Shown here in pieces: positions 41,768 to 51,101 of a DNA stretch of 64,000 nt (within the stretch, counting starts at the first letter, position 1; each line of letters begins with the position of its first letter). The notes below the pieces were generated by a model. That model saw only the letters and a list, made by a program, of their open reading frames with translations. It did not search any database and was not told the DNA's origin. This DNA is from Lentzea sp. NBRC 102530 (GTDB lineage Bacteria > Actinomycetota > Actinomycetes > Mycobacteriales > Pseudonocardiaceae): NCBI RefSeq assembly GCF_030269365.1, contig NZ_BSTF01000005.1:62001-126000 (forward strand), written 5' to 3'. A program made the translations under genes and the position numbers.

Positions 41768-42713
41768 GGCCTTCGGAGCTGTTTTCGACGTTCAGGACGG
41801 GTACCTGAACACGGCGTCCATCGGGGTGCCGCCGCGGCACGTCGCGGACGCGGTCGCGGCGTCGTTCGAACGCTGGCGGCGCGGCGAGGACACGTCGTCC
41901 ACGTTCACCGAAGCCGTCGAGACCTCGCGCGCGGCGTTCGGTCAGCTGATCGGGGTGCCCGCGACGTCGGTCGCCTGCGGCGCAACGGTTTCGCACTTCG
42001 TGTCGCTCGTGGCCGCCTCGCTGCCGGCCGGGTCGAAGGTGTTCGTCGACCCGATCGAGTTCACCAGCGTCGCGCTGCCGTTCGTCGCCGCCGGGCACGT
42101 GATCGCGTCCACTGTGGACGAGGCTGATCTCGTTGCCACGAGCGTGGTGCAGAGCGCGGACGGCACGTTCGCCGACCTCGAGGCGTTGCGGGCGTCCGGG
42201 AAACCCGTGCTGCTGGACGTGTCGCAGGCGGCCGGGTGGATGCCGTTGTCGTTGGCGTGGGCCGATTTCGTGGTCGGGGTCGCGTACAAGTGGCTGATGT
42301 CGCCGCGCGGCGCGGCCTGGATGGCCGTGCGGCCCGACCGCGCCGACTCGCTGAAGCCGTTGGCCGCCAACTGGTACAGCACGGGCGAGAACTACGGCAC
42401 CGAGCTGGTGCTCCGTTCGGACGCACGGCGGTTCGACCTCTCACCCGCGTGGATCTCCCACGTCGGCGCCGCGGTCGCGCTCCCGTGGGTGGCCTCTGTG
42501 GACCTCGAAGCCGTCCGCGCGCACTGCGTCGGCCTGACGGATCGCCTCCTCACCGGGCTGGGGCTGCCGCCGAACGGCTCGGCGATCGTCTCAGTGGCCG
42601 GACCACCCGTCCAAGGAGTGGTTTCGTCGGTTCGCGCAGGTCGCACACGGTATGCATGTCACCTGTACAACACGGTCGAGGACGTTGATCGGGTGCTCGA
42701 AGCGCTTGCATGA
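41760..42713 (+). CDS. Class V aminotransferase-like PLP enzyme
   Basis: 317 residues from ATG 41760. Cysteine-desulfurase/isopenicillin-N-epimerase fold: GYLNTASIGVPP at the start, LLDVSQAAGWMPL with the cofactor Asp and Gln, and the PLP lysine in VGVAYKWLMSPRG. No catalytic Cys loop of IscS type is seen. The length is 60-80 residues below the common 380-400. The reaction is unknown; it is coupled to the DUF4442 gene. Confidence 0.85.
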   Translation: MREAFGAVFDVQDGYLNTASIGVPPRHVADAVAASFERWRRGEDTSSTFTEAVETSRAAFGQLIGVPATSVACGATVSHFVSLVAASLPAGSKVFVDPIEFTSVALPFVAAGHVIASTVDEADLVATSVVQSADGTFADLEALRASGKPVLLDVSQAAGWMPLSLAWADFVVGVAYKWLMSPRGAAWMAVRPDRADSLKPLAANWYSTGENYGTELVLRSDARRFDLSPAWISHVGAAVALPWVASVDLEAVRAHCVGLTDRLLTGLGLPPNGSAIVSVAGPPVQGVVSSVRAGRTRYACHLYNTVEDVDRVLEALA

Positions 42714-42738
42714 CCGCCGTCCGTTACCGTGGGTCCTT

Positions 42739-43506
42739 GTGTCGGAACCACGCCAGTCACCTGAAGAGGTGACACAGAACCTGCCTCGCTTCCCACCGAG
42801 GCCCACCGACACCGCGCCGTTGTACCCGGCCGACGAGCTCGTGAAGCTCCAGTCGATCATGGACAACCGCCAGCAGGGGCAGCAGCACATGCCTCCCCAG
42901 CCGCCGCCTCCCCAGCGCAGGTCGACCTGGGTGGGCAAGGCGCTGGCGCTCGTCGGCGTCGCGGTGGTGTCCGGGTTCGTGTGGTGGGTGTTGCAGCCGT
43001 CGGACCCCATCGACCAACCGGTCGGGCAACCGCAGAAGACCGCGGGGGAGTTCGAGTTCACCACCGTGCCGGAACTCCCGGAACCGGTGAAGGACAGCGA
43101 CTGCGCGGCCCACGCGACGGGCCAGACGCAGGCGTTCTTCAAGACCACGCCGTGCCTCCAGCTGACGCGGGCGTTCTACACGGTCGTGCTGCCGGACGGC
43201 CGCACCGTGTACTCGTCGGTGTCCGTGGTCAAGATGAAGAGCACCGAGGAGGCCAGGGCGCTGCGCGAGCTGACCCAGAAGGACGGCACCGGCAACGTCA
43301 AGGACCTGGTGCTGGACAAGGCCATCACGGTGCCGTCGCTCACCACGCTGGGCAACGGTGGGTACGCGTCGGAGCAGCGCGAGCAGACCGTCGTGATCGT
43401 CGAGTCGGACTCGCCCGCCAGGGGCTCCGACGCGATCGTGCACAACCGGGAGATGAAGAAGGTCTCCAACGACGCGATCAGGCTCGCGTCGTCGTTCGCC
43501 GGCTGA
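42739..43506 (+). CDS. Single-pass membrane protein, unknown function
   Basis: 255 residues from GTG 42739. A Pro/Gln-rich cytoplasmic N terminus (60 residues), one helix at about 67-84 (ALALVGVAVVSGFVWWVL), then an extracellular domain with two Cys (SDCAAHATGQ, TTPCLQLTRAF) ending LASSFAG. It has the same overall plan as the protein at 37370-38380, but the domains are different. It may be a lipid- or wall-associated sensor-like protein; no family is assigned. Confidence 0.75.
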   Translation: MSEPRQSPEEVTQNLPRFPPRPTDTAPLYPADELVKLQSIMDNRQQGQQHMPPQPPPPQRRSTWVGKALALVGVAVVSGFVWWVLQPSDPIDQPVGQPQKTAGEFEFTTVPELPEPVKDSDCAAHATGQTQAFFKTTPCLQLTRAFYTVVLPDGRTVYSSVSVVKMKSTEEARALRELTQKDGTGNVKDLVLDKAITVPSLTTLGNGGYASEQREQTVVIVESDSPARGSDAIVHNREMKKVSNDAIRLASSFAG

Positions 43507-43511
43507 GGATT

Positions 43512-43536
43512 CGGGCCCGCCTGCGTCGCGGGCCCG
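43512..43536. terminator. Hairpin between convergent genes
   Basis: CGGGCCCGC and GCGGGCCCG, a perfect 9-bp stem with a 7-base loop, five bases after the stop at 43506. It can serve the plus-strand gene and also the minus-strand DUF4439 gene ending at 43583. Confidence 0.65.
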
Positions 43537-43582
43537 GCCCTGGCCCCCGGGGCCCGCGCGAACGGCAGGCCCCTCACCGCCC

Positions 43583-44011
43583 TCAGCCTGACGCGACGCC
43601 CGGAAGCGTGATCGACGCCGGGGTCGTCCCCGCCGCCTTGCGCCACCGCGTGGCCCGCACGGCCGCCGTCGTCAGCGCCTCCAGGGCCGACGCCCGCAGC
43701 CCGGCCTCGTCGGTCCGCTCCAGCACCCCGCGCCACGCGGCGCACGTGTCCTGCTCGACCGCGACCAGCGCGGCGAGCGCCGACGGGGCGTCCGACACGG
43801 GCGAGGGCGGCAGGTACGCGGCCGCCGGGGGGTTCGGCACGGCCCCGTGGTCGCGCAGCCAGCGTTCGGTGGTGTCGCGGCGCGCCCGGTGCAGGTTCGC
43901 GCCCTCGGAGACGGCCGCCGCCTGGTCGTCCAGGAACGCCGACACCATCCCGTAGGTCCACAGCGCCGCGTGCTCGGTGCCCAGCGCGGTCTGGACCGAC
44001 TCGACGCTCAT
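43583..44011 (-). CDS. DUF4439 ferritin-like protein
   Basis: 142 residues from ATG 44011, coupled to the upstream lipoprotein by ATGA overlap. All helical; HAALWTYGMVSAF and VEQDTCAAWRGVL are typical of DUF4439, a ferritin-like four-helix domain. The motif Glu/His set for a di-iron site is not complete. These two genes commonly sit opposite rimP in actinobacteria. Function unknown. Confidence 0.88.
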   Translation of the reverse strand: MSVESVQTALGTEHAALWTYGMVSAFLDDQAAAVSEGANLHRARRDTTERWLRDHGAVPNPPAAAYLPPSPVSDAPSALAALVAVEQDTCAAWRGVLERTDEAGLRASALEALTTAAVRATRWRKAAGTTPASITLPGVASG

Positions 44012-44451
44012 CCGAGCACCTCCCGCAACGAAGCGCAGCCCGCCGCCACCGAACCGACCATGCCCGCGCGGTACGTCGGCAGCGAGGCCACGACGGCGGA
44101 CGCCTCGCGCACGGCCTCGTCCAGCGCCGTCCGCAGGGCCGCCACGGGGTCCGGGGGCGTGGGAGGCGTCGTGGGGGCGGGCGGGGCGGTGGAGGACAGC
44201 GGCGGGCGTTCGCGGTCCACCTCGGCCTGCAGCAGCGAGGCGTGGGTCTCGCGGGCCTTCGCGATCTCGGCCGCGGCGGGCACCGTCGTCAGCGTCTGCG
44301 CCAGCTTCGCGTCCGCGCGGGCCTGCGCCGCGAGGGCCGAGAGCGGGTCCGGCGGCGGTGGCGGCGGAGGTTCTGTGGTGCACGCAACGGCGAGCGGTGC
44401 GGCGGCCACCGCGAGCAGCACACGGCGGCGGCTGACCGATTCGGAGATCAC
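44008..44451 (-). CDS. Lipoprotein with twin-arginine-like signal
   Basis: 147 residues from ATG 44451. Signal SRRRVLLAVAAAPLAVAC with an Arg cluster suggestive of Tat export and lipobox LAVAC (Cys24). Then a run of seven prolines, an Ala-rich helical region and a Pro/Thr spacer (TAPPAPTTPPTPP), with a C-terminal helical part. It is likely anchored to the outer face of the membrane. Coupled to the DUF4439 gene; shares the 129-bp divergent promoter region with rimP. Confidence 0.82.
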   Translation of the reverse strand: MISESVSRRRVLLAVAAAPLAVACTTEPPPPPPPDPLSALAAQARADAKLAQTLTTVPAAAEIAKARETHASLLQAEVDRERPPLSSTAPPAPTTPPTPPDPVAALRTALDEAVREASAVVASLPTYRAGMVGSVAAGCASLREVLG

Positions 44452-44580
44452 GCGAACCCATATTGCCAGCAGCCGTGCGGGTCGGTGGGAGCCGGGCGAA
44501 CGAGATAGTCTGGTCGTCCACGGCCGCCGGAGTCAGCGTCGGCCGGGGTTTTCATGCGTTCGAACTGAAGGAGACACCAC

Positions 44581-45105
44581 GTGTCCAGCCCGCCGCGCGG
44601 AGAGCTTTCCGCGCAGCTAGCACCCGTTGTGCGGGAAGCGCTCGAAGCCGCGGGCTTCGACCTCGACGCGCTCGACGTGAATCAGGCTGGGCGCCGCCGT
44701 CTGGTCAAGGTCGTCGTGGACGGTGAAGACGGCATCGGGCTCGACGAGGTCGCCGAGGCGAGCCGCGTGGTCTCCGCCGCGCTCGACGAGCACGACCACA
44801 TCATCAACGGGCCGTACACCCTCGAGGTCACCTCGCCGGGTGTCGACCGCCCGCTCACCCGCCCGCGCCACTGGAAGCGTGCGCACCTGCGTCTCGTGAA
44901 GGTCAAGCAACCCGAGAAGGCCGAGTGGTTCGGCCGGGTCGGCGAGTGCGACGAGTCCGGGGTCGAGCTGCTGCACCAGGGCGAGCTGCGGCGCGTGGAG
45001 TACCGACACATCGAACGCGCGGTCATGGAGATCGAGTTCAAGCAGCCGCCGGTCGAGGAACTGGCTCGGCTCACTCGGAAAGCACCGAAGGAGGAGCCGA
45101 GGTGA
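44581..45105 (+). CDS. rimP: Ribosome maturation factor RimP
   Basis: 174 residues from GTG 44581 (GAAGGAGACA upstream). [22 protein letters not shown] and [15 protein letters not shown] identify RimP/DUF150, needed for early 30S subunit assembly with S12. First gene of the nusA-infB operon; its stop overlaps the nusA start (GTGA). Confidence 0.96.
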   Translation: MSSPPRGELSAQLAPVVREALEAAGFDLDALDVNQAGRRRLVKVVVDGEDGIGLDEVAEASRVVSAALDEHDHIINGPYTLEVTSPGVDRPLTRPRHWKRAHLRLVKVKQPEKAEWFGRVGECDESGVELLHQGELRRVEYRHIERAVMEIEFKQPPVEELARLTRKAPKEEPR

Positions 45106-46115
45106 ACGTCGACATCGCCGCCCTGAGGGCGATCGAACGTGAAAAGGACATCCCCTTCGAGACGGTCCTGGAGGCGATCGAGTCAGCGCTGCTGACCGCC
45201 TACAAGCACACCGAAGGGCACGCCACGCACTCGCGCGTGGAGATCGACCGCAAGACCGGCGTCGTGCGCGTGCTCGCGCAGGACCTGGGGCCGGACGGTT
45301 CGGTCCAGGAGGAGTGGGACGACACTCCGGAGGGCTTCGGCCGCATCGCGGCCACGACGGCGCGCCAGGTCATCCTGCAGCGCCTGCGCGACGCCGAGCA
45401 CGAGCGCACCTTCGGCGAGTTCGCCGCCAAGGAGGGCGAGATCATCGCGGGAGTCGTCCAGCGCGACGCCCGCGCGAACGCCCGCGGCATGGTCGTCGTC
45501 CAGGTGGGTGACACCGAGGGCGTGCTGCCGCCGGCCGAGCAGGTGCCGGGCGAGCAGTACAACCACGGCGAGCGCATCAAGTGCTACGTCGTGAGCGTCT
45601 CGCGGGGCGCGCGCGGCCCGCAGATCGCCCTGTCCCGGACGCACCCGAACCTCGTGCGGCGGCTGTTCGCCCTCGAGGTCCCGGAGATCGCGGACGGCAC
45701 CGTGGAGATCCCCGCGGTGGCACGTGAGGCAGGTCACCGTTCGAAGATCGCGGTGAAATCAACGGTTGCCGGAGTGAACGCCAAGGGCGCCTGCATCGGC
45801 CCGATGGGGGCCCGTGTGCGCAACGTCATGCACGAGCTCGGTGGCGAGAAGATCGACATCATCGACCACTCGGACGACCCCGCCACTTTCGTCGGGAATG
45901 CATTGTCACCAGCGAAGGTTGTGTCGGTACGGGTGCTCGACGAGCGCGCCAAGACCGCTCGCGTCGTGGTGCCCGACTTCCAGCTCTCGCTGGCGATCGG
46001 CAAGGAGGGCCAGAACGCTCGCCTGGCCGCTCGTCTGACGGGCTGGCGCATCGACATCCGCAGCGATGCGGAGGCTCCGGCGGCCGGTGCGGTCACATCC
46101 GGTTCGGCTGAATGA
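45102..46115 (+). CDS. nusA: Transcription termination/antitermination factor NusA
   Basis: 337 residues from GTG 45102. N-terminal RNA-polymerase-binding domain ([18 protein letters not shown]), S1 domain about 110-180 ([19 protein letters not shown]), and two KH domains ([22 protein letters not shown] [34 protein letters not shown]). It lacks the C-terminal acidic repeats of E. coli NusA, as usual in actinobacteria. It acts on RNA polymerase pausing and rRNA antitermination. Confidence 0.97.
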   Translation: MNVDIAALRAIEREKDIPFETVLEAIESALLTAYKHTEGHATHSRVEIDRKTGVVRVLAQDLGPDGSVQEEWDDTPEGFGRIAATTARQVILQRLRDAEHERTFGEFAAKEGEIIAGVVQRDARANARGMVVVQVGDTEGVLPPAEQVPGEQYNHGERIKCYVVSVSRGARGPQIALSRTHPNLVRRLFALEVPEIADGTVEIPAVAREAGHRSKIAVKSTVAGVNAKGACIGPMGARVRNVMHELGGEKIDIIDHSDDPATFVGNALSPAKVVSVRVLDERAKTARVVVPDFQLSLAIGKEGQNARLAARLTGWRIDIRSDAEAPAAGAVTSGSAE

Positions 46116-46130
46116 GCTCCAGGGGATAGA

Positions 46131-46481
46131 ATTATCAACGGTTCAGCGTCAGGCGAGGTTCTCCAGCACATCGGCCCTGTTCGTACGTGTATCGGGTGCC
46201 GCGCACGGACGCTGCCGTCTGAGCTGCTGCGTGTGGTCGCGGTGGACGGTTCGGTGGTTCCGGACCTCCGTCGGCGGCTTCCTGGTCGGGGTGCTTGGTT
46301 GCATTTCGATCTCGAATGTCTCCGCAACGCCGAGCGGCGACGGGCGTTCTCGCGGGCCCTCCGGGTCCAGGGAGCACTCGACGTCGCTTCGCTGCGTGAG
46401 CACGTGGAGCGGCAAGGGGAATTGGCCACGGGACAGCCCCGAGGCCAACAAGCATCAAGGAAGCAGGTCGACCCGTCATGA
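46131..46481 (+). CDS. ylxR: YlxR (DUF448) RNA-binding protein, non-canonical start
   Basis: In the nusA frame, one TGA separates nusA from GPVRTCIGCRARTLPSELL, the zinc-like CxxC opening of YlxR, followed by RRRLPGRGAWLHFDLECL. Between the TGA (46113) and CxGC there is no ATG, GTG or TTG. AGGGG at 46121-46125 lies five bases before ATT 46131 (eight before ATC 46134), so I place the start at ATT; it would give 116 residues. GTG 46233 is too late because it removes the CIGCRAR motif. YlxR associates with RNase P in some bacteria and modulates tRNA processing. Confidence 0.82.
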   Translation: MINGSASGEVLQHIGPVRTCIGCRARTLPSELLRVVAVDGSVVPDLRRRLPGRGAWLHFDLECLRNAERRRAFSRALRVQGALDVASLREHVERQGELATGQPRGQQASRKQVDPS

Positions 46482-46568
46482 GTCAGCCGTGAAGCTGAAG
46501 ACATGAACGCGCGACGTTAAGACGAGGTCGATGGGACTTGCCCGCCGGCCTCACGACCAAGGAGAGCA

Positions 46569-49500
46569 GTGGCAGGCAAGGCCCGCGTGCATGAGCTCGC
46601 GAAAGAGCTCGGTGTATCGAGCAAGGAAATTCTGAACAAGCTCGCCGAGCAGGGCGAGTACGTCAAGACCGCGTCCTCCACCGTCGAGGCCCCCGTGGCC
46701 CGGCGGCTCCGTGACGCCTACGAAGCCAAGTCCTCGAAGCCGGCTCCCAAGCCGTCCGCTCCGAAGCCGAAGGCTCCCGCGCCCGCTCCCTCCGCCCCGG
46801 TGGCGGAGCAGAAGCCGGCATCCTCCGACAACAAGCCCGCCGCGCCCAGGGCCATGCCCGGCCCGCGCCCGGCGGCTCCGCGTCCGCCCGCACCGAAGCC
46901 CGCTCCGGCAGCTCCTGCCGCGCAGGCCCAGGCTCCGGCGGCGCCCGCTCCGCAGCAGCAGGCCCCGGCCGCTCCCGCGGCTCCGGCCGCGCAGGCTCCG
47001 GCGGCCCCGAAGGCTGCCCCGGCTCCCGGCACCAAGCCGGGTGGCGGACCGCGTCCGGGCCCGCGCCCGGCTCCGCAGCAGCCGCAGTCCCAGCCCCAGC
47101 AGCCGCAGGCTCCCGCCGCGGCCGCCGGTGGCCAGTCCCCGTCCGTGGTCCCGCCGCGCCCGCAGTCTCCCAAGCCTGCCGGCCCGCGCGCGCCGCGTCC
47201 GGGCAACAACCCCTTCGGCGTCGGTGGCGGCAACGCTCCGTCGCCGCGTCCCGGACCCCGTCCGGGCCCGCGTCCCGAGCAGGGCGGCGACCGCCCCGCC
47301 GGTGGCCCGAAGCCCGGCGACCCGCGTCCGGCGAACCCCCGTCCCGGTGGTGCGCCCGGTCAGGGTGGTCCGCGTCCGGCCGCCGCTCAGGGTGGCGGTC
47401 GTCCCGGCCCCGGCCAGGGCGGGCCTCGCCCAGCTCCCGGTCAGGGCGGTCCCCGTCCCAACCCGGGCAACATGCCCCCGCGGCCGAACCCCGGCATGAT
47501 GCCGGGCCGTCCGGCCGGTAACCGTCCTGGTCCCGGCGGTGGCGGCGGTGGCCGTCCCGGTGGTGGCGGCGGTCGTCCCGGTGGGGGCGGCGGCGGTGGC
47601 GGCTTCCGCGGCGGTGGCGGCGGTGGCGGTGGCGGTGGCTTCCGTCCCGGTGGCGGCGGTGGCGGTGGCGGCGGCTTCCGTCCCGGTGGCGGCGGTGGCG
47701 GAGGCGGCGGCTTCCGTCCCGGCGGTGGTGGCGGTGCCGGTGGCGGCGCCCCGGCCGGTGGCGGCGGTTTCCGCGGTCGTCCCGGTGGCGGTGGCGGCGG
47801 TGCTGGTCGCGGCGGTACCGCTGGTGCCTTCGGTCGTCCGGGTGGTCCGGCGCGTCGTGGACGCAAGTCCAAGCGGCAGAAGCGCCAGGAGTATATGGAC
47901 AACATGCAGGCGCCTTCGGTCGGTGGCGTCCGCCTGCCCAAGGGCAGTGGCGAGACGATCCGCCTGCCGCGCGGTGCCTCGCTGACCGACTTCGCCGACA
48001 AGATCAACGCCAACCCGGCGTCGCTCGTGCAGGTGCTCTTCCACCTGGGCGAGATGGTCACGGCGACCCAGTCGGTGTCCGACGAGATCCTGGAGCTGCT
48101 CGGCTCCGAGATGAACTACGTCGTGCAGGTCGTGTCCCCCGAGGAGGAGGACCGCGAGCTGCTCGAGACGTTCGACATCACCTACGGCGAGGACGCCGGT
48201 GACGAGGATGACCTGCAGGTTCGCCCGCCGGTCGTCACCGTCATGGGTCACGTCGACCACGGTAAGACGCGACTCCTCGACACCATCCGCAAGGCGAAGG
48301 TGCACGAGGGCGAGGCCGGCGGCATCACCCAGCACATCGGTGCCTACCAGGTGGAGACCGAGCTCGAGGGCAACCCGCGGCTCATCACCTTCATCGACAC
48401 CCCCGGTCACGAGGCGTTCACCGCCATGCGTGCCCGTGGTGCGAACGCGACCGACATCGCGGTCATCGTCGTCGCCGCTGACGACGGCGTGATGCCGCAG
48501 ACGGTCGAGGCCATCAACCACGCGCAGGCCGCTCAGGCGCCGATCGTGGTCGCGGTCAACAAGATCGACAAGGAAGGCGCCAACCCGGCCAAGATCCGTC
48601 AGCAGCTGACGGAGTACGGCCTGGTCGCCGAGGAGTACGGCGGCGACACGATGTTCGTCGACATCTCCGCGAAGCAGGGCATCAACATCGACAGCCTCCT
48701 CGAGGCCATCCTGTTGACGGCCGACGCGTCGCTGGACCTGCGGGCCAACCCGGCCATGGAGGCCCAGGGCGTCGCGATCGAGGCGCACCTCGACCGCGGT
48801 CGCGGTCCGGTCGCCACGGTGCTGGTCCAGCGAGGCACGCTCCGCGTCGGCGACTCGATCGTCGCGGGCGACGCCTACGGCCGCGTCCGCCGCATGGTGG
48901 ACGAGCACGGCGACGACGTGCACGACGCGACCCCGTCGCGTCCGGTGCAGGTCATCGGTCTGACGTCGGTGCCGCGCGCAGGTGACTCGTTCCTCGTCGT
49001 CGACGAGGACCGCGTCGCCCGGCAGATCGCCGAGCGTCGCCAGGCCCGCACCCGCAACGCGCAGAACGCCGCGAAGCGCAAGCGCGTCAGCCTGGAAGAC
49101 CTGGATGCGGCGCTGAAGGAAACCAGCGCTCTCACCTTGATCATCAAGGGTGACAACTCGGGTACCGTCGAGGCCCTCGAGGACGCGCTCATGAAGATCG
49201 AGGTCGGCGACGACGTCGAGCTGCGCGTGGTCCACCGCGGTGTCGGTGGCATCACCGAAGGCGACATCAACCTCGCCGTGGCCTCCTCCGCCATCGTCCT
49301 GGGCTTCAACGTCCGGGCCGAGGGCAAGGCGACCGAGCTCGCGAACCGCGAGGGCATCGACGTCCGTTACTACACGGTCATCTACCAGGCGATCGACGAG
49401 ATCGAGGCGGCCCTCAAGGGTCTCCTCAAGCCGGAGTACGAAGAGGTCCAGCTCGGCCGCGCCGAGATCCGCGACGTCTTCAAGTCCTCCAAGGTCGGCA

Positions 49501-49739
49501 CGATCGCGGGTTGCATGGTCCTGTCGGGCGAGATCCGCCGCAACGCGCGTGCTCGCCTGCTCCGTGACGGCAAGGTGATCGCGGAGAACCTCCCGATCAG
49601 CTCGCTCAAGCGGTTCAAGGACGACGCCACCGAGGTCCGCGAAGGTTTCGAGTGTGGTCTCACGCTCGGCAACTACAGCGACCTCAAGCTGGAAGACATC
49701 ATCGAGACCTTCGAGATGCGCGAGAAGCCGCGCGCCTAG
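46569..49739 (+). CDS. infB: Translation initiation factor IF-2
   Basis: 1056 residues from GTG 46569 (AAGGAGAGC upstream). N-terminal IF2_N domain ([19 protein letters not shown]), then about 370 residues of Pro/Ala followed by Gly/Arg repeats ([10 protein letters not shown] units at 47600-47760), an RGG-like disordered linker. The GTPase core has G1 GHVDHGKT near 560, G3 DTPGH, G4 NKID; domains II-IV follow. It brings fMet-tRNA to the 30S P site. Total length is at the high end for the family because of the linker. Confidence 0.98.
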   Translation: MAGKARVHELAKELGVSSKEILNKLAEQGEYVKTASSTVEAPVARRLRDAYEAKSSKPAPKPSAPKPKAPAPAPSAPVAEQKPASSDNKPAAPRAMPGPRPAAPRPPAPKPAPAAPAAQAQAPAAPAPQQQAPAAPAAPAAQAPAAPKAAPAPGTKPGGGPRPGPRPAPQQPQSQPQQPQAPAAAAGGQSPSVVPPRPQSPKPAGPRAPRPGNNPFGVGGGNAPSPRPGPRPGPRPEQGGDRPAGGPKPGDPRPANPRPGGAPGQGGPRPAAAQGGGRPGPGQGGPRPAPGQGGPRPNPGNMPPRPNPGMMPGRPAGNRPGPGGGGGGRPGGGGGRPGGGGGGGGFRGGGGGGGGGGFRPGGGGGGGGGFRPGGGGGGGGGFRPGGGGGAGGGAPAGGGGFRGRPGGGGGGAGRGGTAGAFGRPGGPARRGRKSKRQKRQEYMDNMQAPSVGGVRLPKGSGETIRLPRGASLTDFADKINANPASLVQVLFHLGEMVTATQSVSDEILELLGSEMNYVVQVVSPEEEDRELLETFDITYGEDAGDEDDLQVRPPVVTVMGHVDHGKTRLLDTIRKAKVHEGEAGGITQHIGAYQVETELEGNPRLITFIDTPGHEAFTAMRARGANATDIAVIVVAADDGVMPQTVEAINHAQAAQAPIVVAVNKIDKEGANPAKIRQQLTEYGLVAEEYGGDTMFVDISAKQGINIDSLLEAILLTADASLDLRANPAMEAQGVAIEAHLDRGRGPVATVLVQRGTLRVGDSIVAGDAYGRVRRMVDEHGDDVHDATPSRPVQVIGLTSVPRAGDSFLVVDEDRVARQIAERRQARTRNAQNAAKRKRVSLEDLDAALKETSALTLIIKGDNSGTVEALEDALMKIEVGDDVELRVVHRGVGGITEGDINLAVASSAIVLGFNVRAEGKATELANREGIDVRYYTVIYQAIDEIEAALKGLLKPEYEEVQLGRAEIRDVFKSSKVGTIAGCMVLSGEIRRNARARLLRDGKVIAENLPISSLKRFKDDATEVREGFECGLTLGNYSDLKLEDIIETFEMREKPRA

Positions 49740-49749
49740 TAGGACGATG

Positions 49750-49789
49750 AGGGGTGCGGAGCCGCTTTAACCAGTGGCTTCGCACCCCT
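49750..49789 (+). terminator. Hairpin between infB and the DUF503 gene
   Basis: AGGGGTGCGGAGCC pairs with GGCTTCGCACCCCT (14 bp, one G-U), followed by TTCTT. It lies ten bases after infB, so it attenuates or ends the nusA-infB transcript before DUF503/rbfA. Confidence 0.8.
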
Positions 49790-49810
49790 TTCTTCTGGAG
49801 GATCTTTCCC

Positions 49811-50107
49811 ATGTACGTGGGGGCTCTGGAACTGGACGTGCTGCTGGGTGACGTCCACTCGTTGAAGGAGAAGCGCTCGGTGATCCGGCCCGTCGTGGCC
49901 GAACTGCGCAAGCGCTTCGAAGTCGCCGCCGCCGAGGCCGGTCACCAGGACCTGCACCGGCGAGCGTTGATCGGTGTCGCCGTGGTTGCCGGCGACGCTT
50001 CGCACGTCAGGGACGTTCTCGACGGCTGTGAGAGGCTGGTCGCCGGACGGCCCGAACTGGAACTGCTCTCCGCCCGGACGCGACTCGTCGGGCCGGAGGA
50101 CGACTAG
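49811..50107 (+). CDS. DUF503 (YlxP-like) protein
   Basis: 98 residues from ATG 49811 (TGGAGG upstream). [24 protein letters not shown] is the DUF503 signature. Small alpha-beta protein, conserved between infB and rbfA in Gram-positive bacteria; the B. subtilis homologue YlxP binds ribosome-related targets but its role is unknown. Confidence 0.95.
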   Translation: MYVGALELDVLLGDVHSLKEKRSVIRPVVAELRKRFEVAAAEAGHQDLHRRALIGVAVVAGDASHVRDVLDGCERLVAGRPELELLSARTRLVGPEDD

Positions 50108-50120
50108 GAAGGGGAGGCTC

Positions 50121-50570
50121 GTGGCCGACACGGCACGTGCCCGCAAGCTCGCCAAGCGGATCTCTCAGATCGTCGCTTCGGCTCTCGAGCACGAGGTCAA
50201 GGACCCGCGTCTGGCGCGCGTCACGATCACCGACACCAAGGTGACCGGCGACCTGCACGACGCGACTGTGTACTACACCGTTCTGGGTGAGCGGCTGGAC
50301 GTCGAGCCCGACTACGCCGGGGCTGCCGCGGCGCTGGAGAAGGCCAAGGGGGTGTTGCGGTCCCTGGTCGGAGCTCAGACCGGGGTTCGGTTCACGCCCA
50401 CCTTGACGTTCATGACGGACACCGTTCCGGATGCGGCTCGGAAGATGGATGAGCTGCTGGCGAAGGCTCAGGCCTCGGACGCCGAGGTTGCTCGGCGGGC
50501 GGTGGGGGCTTCTCCTGCCGGGGAGGCTGATCCTTACAAGGCGCCTCGTGAGGATGACGACGAGGACTGA
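50121..50570 (+). CDS. rbfA: Ribosome-binding factor A
   Basis: 149 residues from GTG 50121 (AGGGGAGG upstream). Central KH-like fold: [26 protein letters not shown] and [11 protein letters not shown]. It binds the 5' end of 16S rRNA and is needed for late 30S maturation and cold growth. It has an acidic C-terminal tail (EDDDED). Last gene before the operon terminator. Confidence 0.96.
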   Translation: MADTARARKLAKRISQIVASALEHEVKDPRLARVTITDTKVTGDLHDATVYYTVLGERLDVEPDYAGAAAALEKAKGVLRSLVGAQTGVRFTPTLTFMTDTVPDAARKMDELLAKAQASDAEVARRAVGASPAGEADPYKAPREDDDED

Positions 50571-50589
50571 GGTCTTCGGTTGGGCTTGG

Positions 50590-50622
50590 GGGCGGGCACG
50601 GGGTTTCGTGTCCGCCCTTTTT
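50590..50622 (+). terminator. Rho-independent terminator of the nusA-infB-rbfA operon
   Basis: GGGCGGGCAC and GTGTCCGCCC form a 10-bp stem with one G-U wobble, an 8-base loop, and TTTTT directly after it. 19 bp beyond the rbfA stop. Confidence 0.95.
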
Positions 50623-51101
50623 GCTGGGTGCGGGTTGTGTGGGCTGGTTCCTGTTCCAGCGGGGTTGGTCGCGTTCGGTTGGTCGGGCTGCGGTTGCGAG
50701 GGTGCCTCCAGCCGGGGTGAGAAGCGCCCGGCCGGACCGGACAGGGTGGCATCCCGCCCACTCAAGGTAGAGCCTCCACCGCCAAGGCGGGGGGAACCGG
50801 CTCGGTGAGGATCAGCCCGTTCGGGCTCGCTCCGCTTCGCCACGCCAGGTTTCGTGGGTGGTGGGCTTTGCGATGTCGGTTGCCGGTTGAGTGCGCGCGC
50901 CTGGCCAAGACGGTGGTCGGCTCGCGCCGGCGAGTGCGGCTGCGTTGTCGCCTCTGAACTGGGGTGATGTTGCCCTCGGTGGTTGTCTTGCGGCGATTTG
51001 CGACTGTCCTGGTGGCACGGTGCCGCTGGAATCGGATGGAAACTGTCTTGTCTGAGGGTGCCGTACCGCACTTCGGCACGGTTAGCGGCTAACGTCTCCC
51101 T
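50623..51101. other. 479-bp spacer with no gene
   Basis: Between the operon terminator and nrnA I see no frame with a ribosome site and family resemblance. The segment is mildly less GC-rich than the genes, with short GC-rich direct sequences and a GTGCCG-N10-CGGCAC inverted repeat at 51058-51079, 23 bp before the nrnA start, where a promoter or operator would be expected. Confidence 0.6.

Noticed and set aside
46551..49235. 894-codon open frame on the minus strand opposite infB
   Set aside because: It is the antisense of the GC-rich IF-2 gene, low in complexity (Thr/Ala and Leu/Arg runs) with no family resemblance.
50431..50808. 125-codon plus-strand frame across the end of rbfA and the terminator
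   Set aside because: Overlaps rbfA in another frame and reads through the terminator; no family resemblance.
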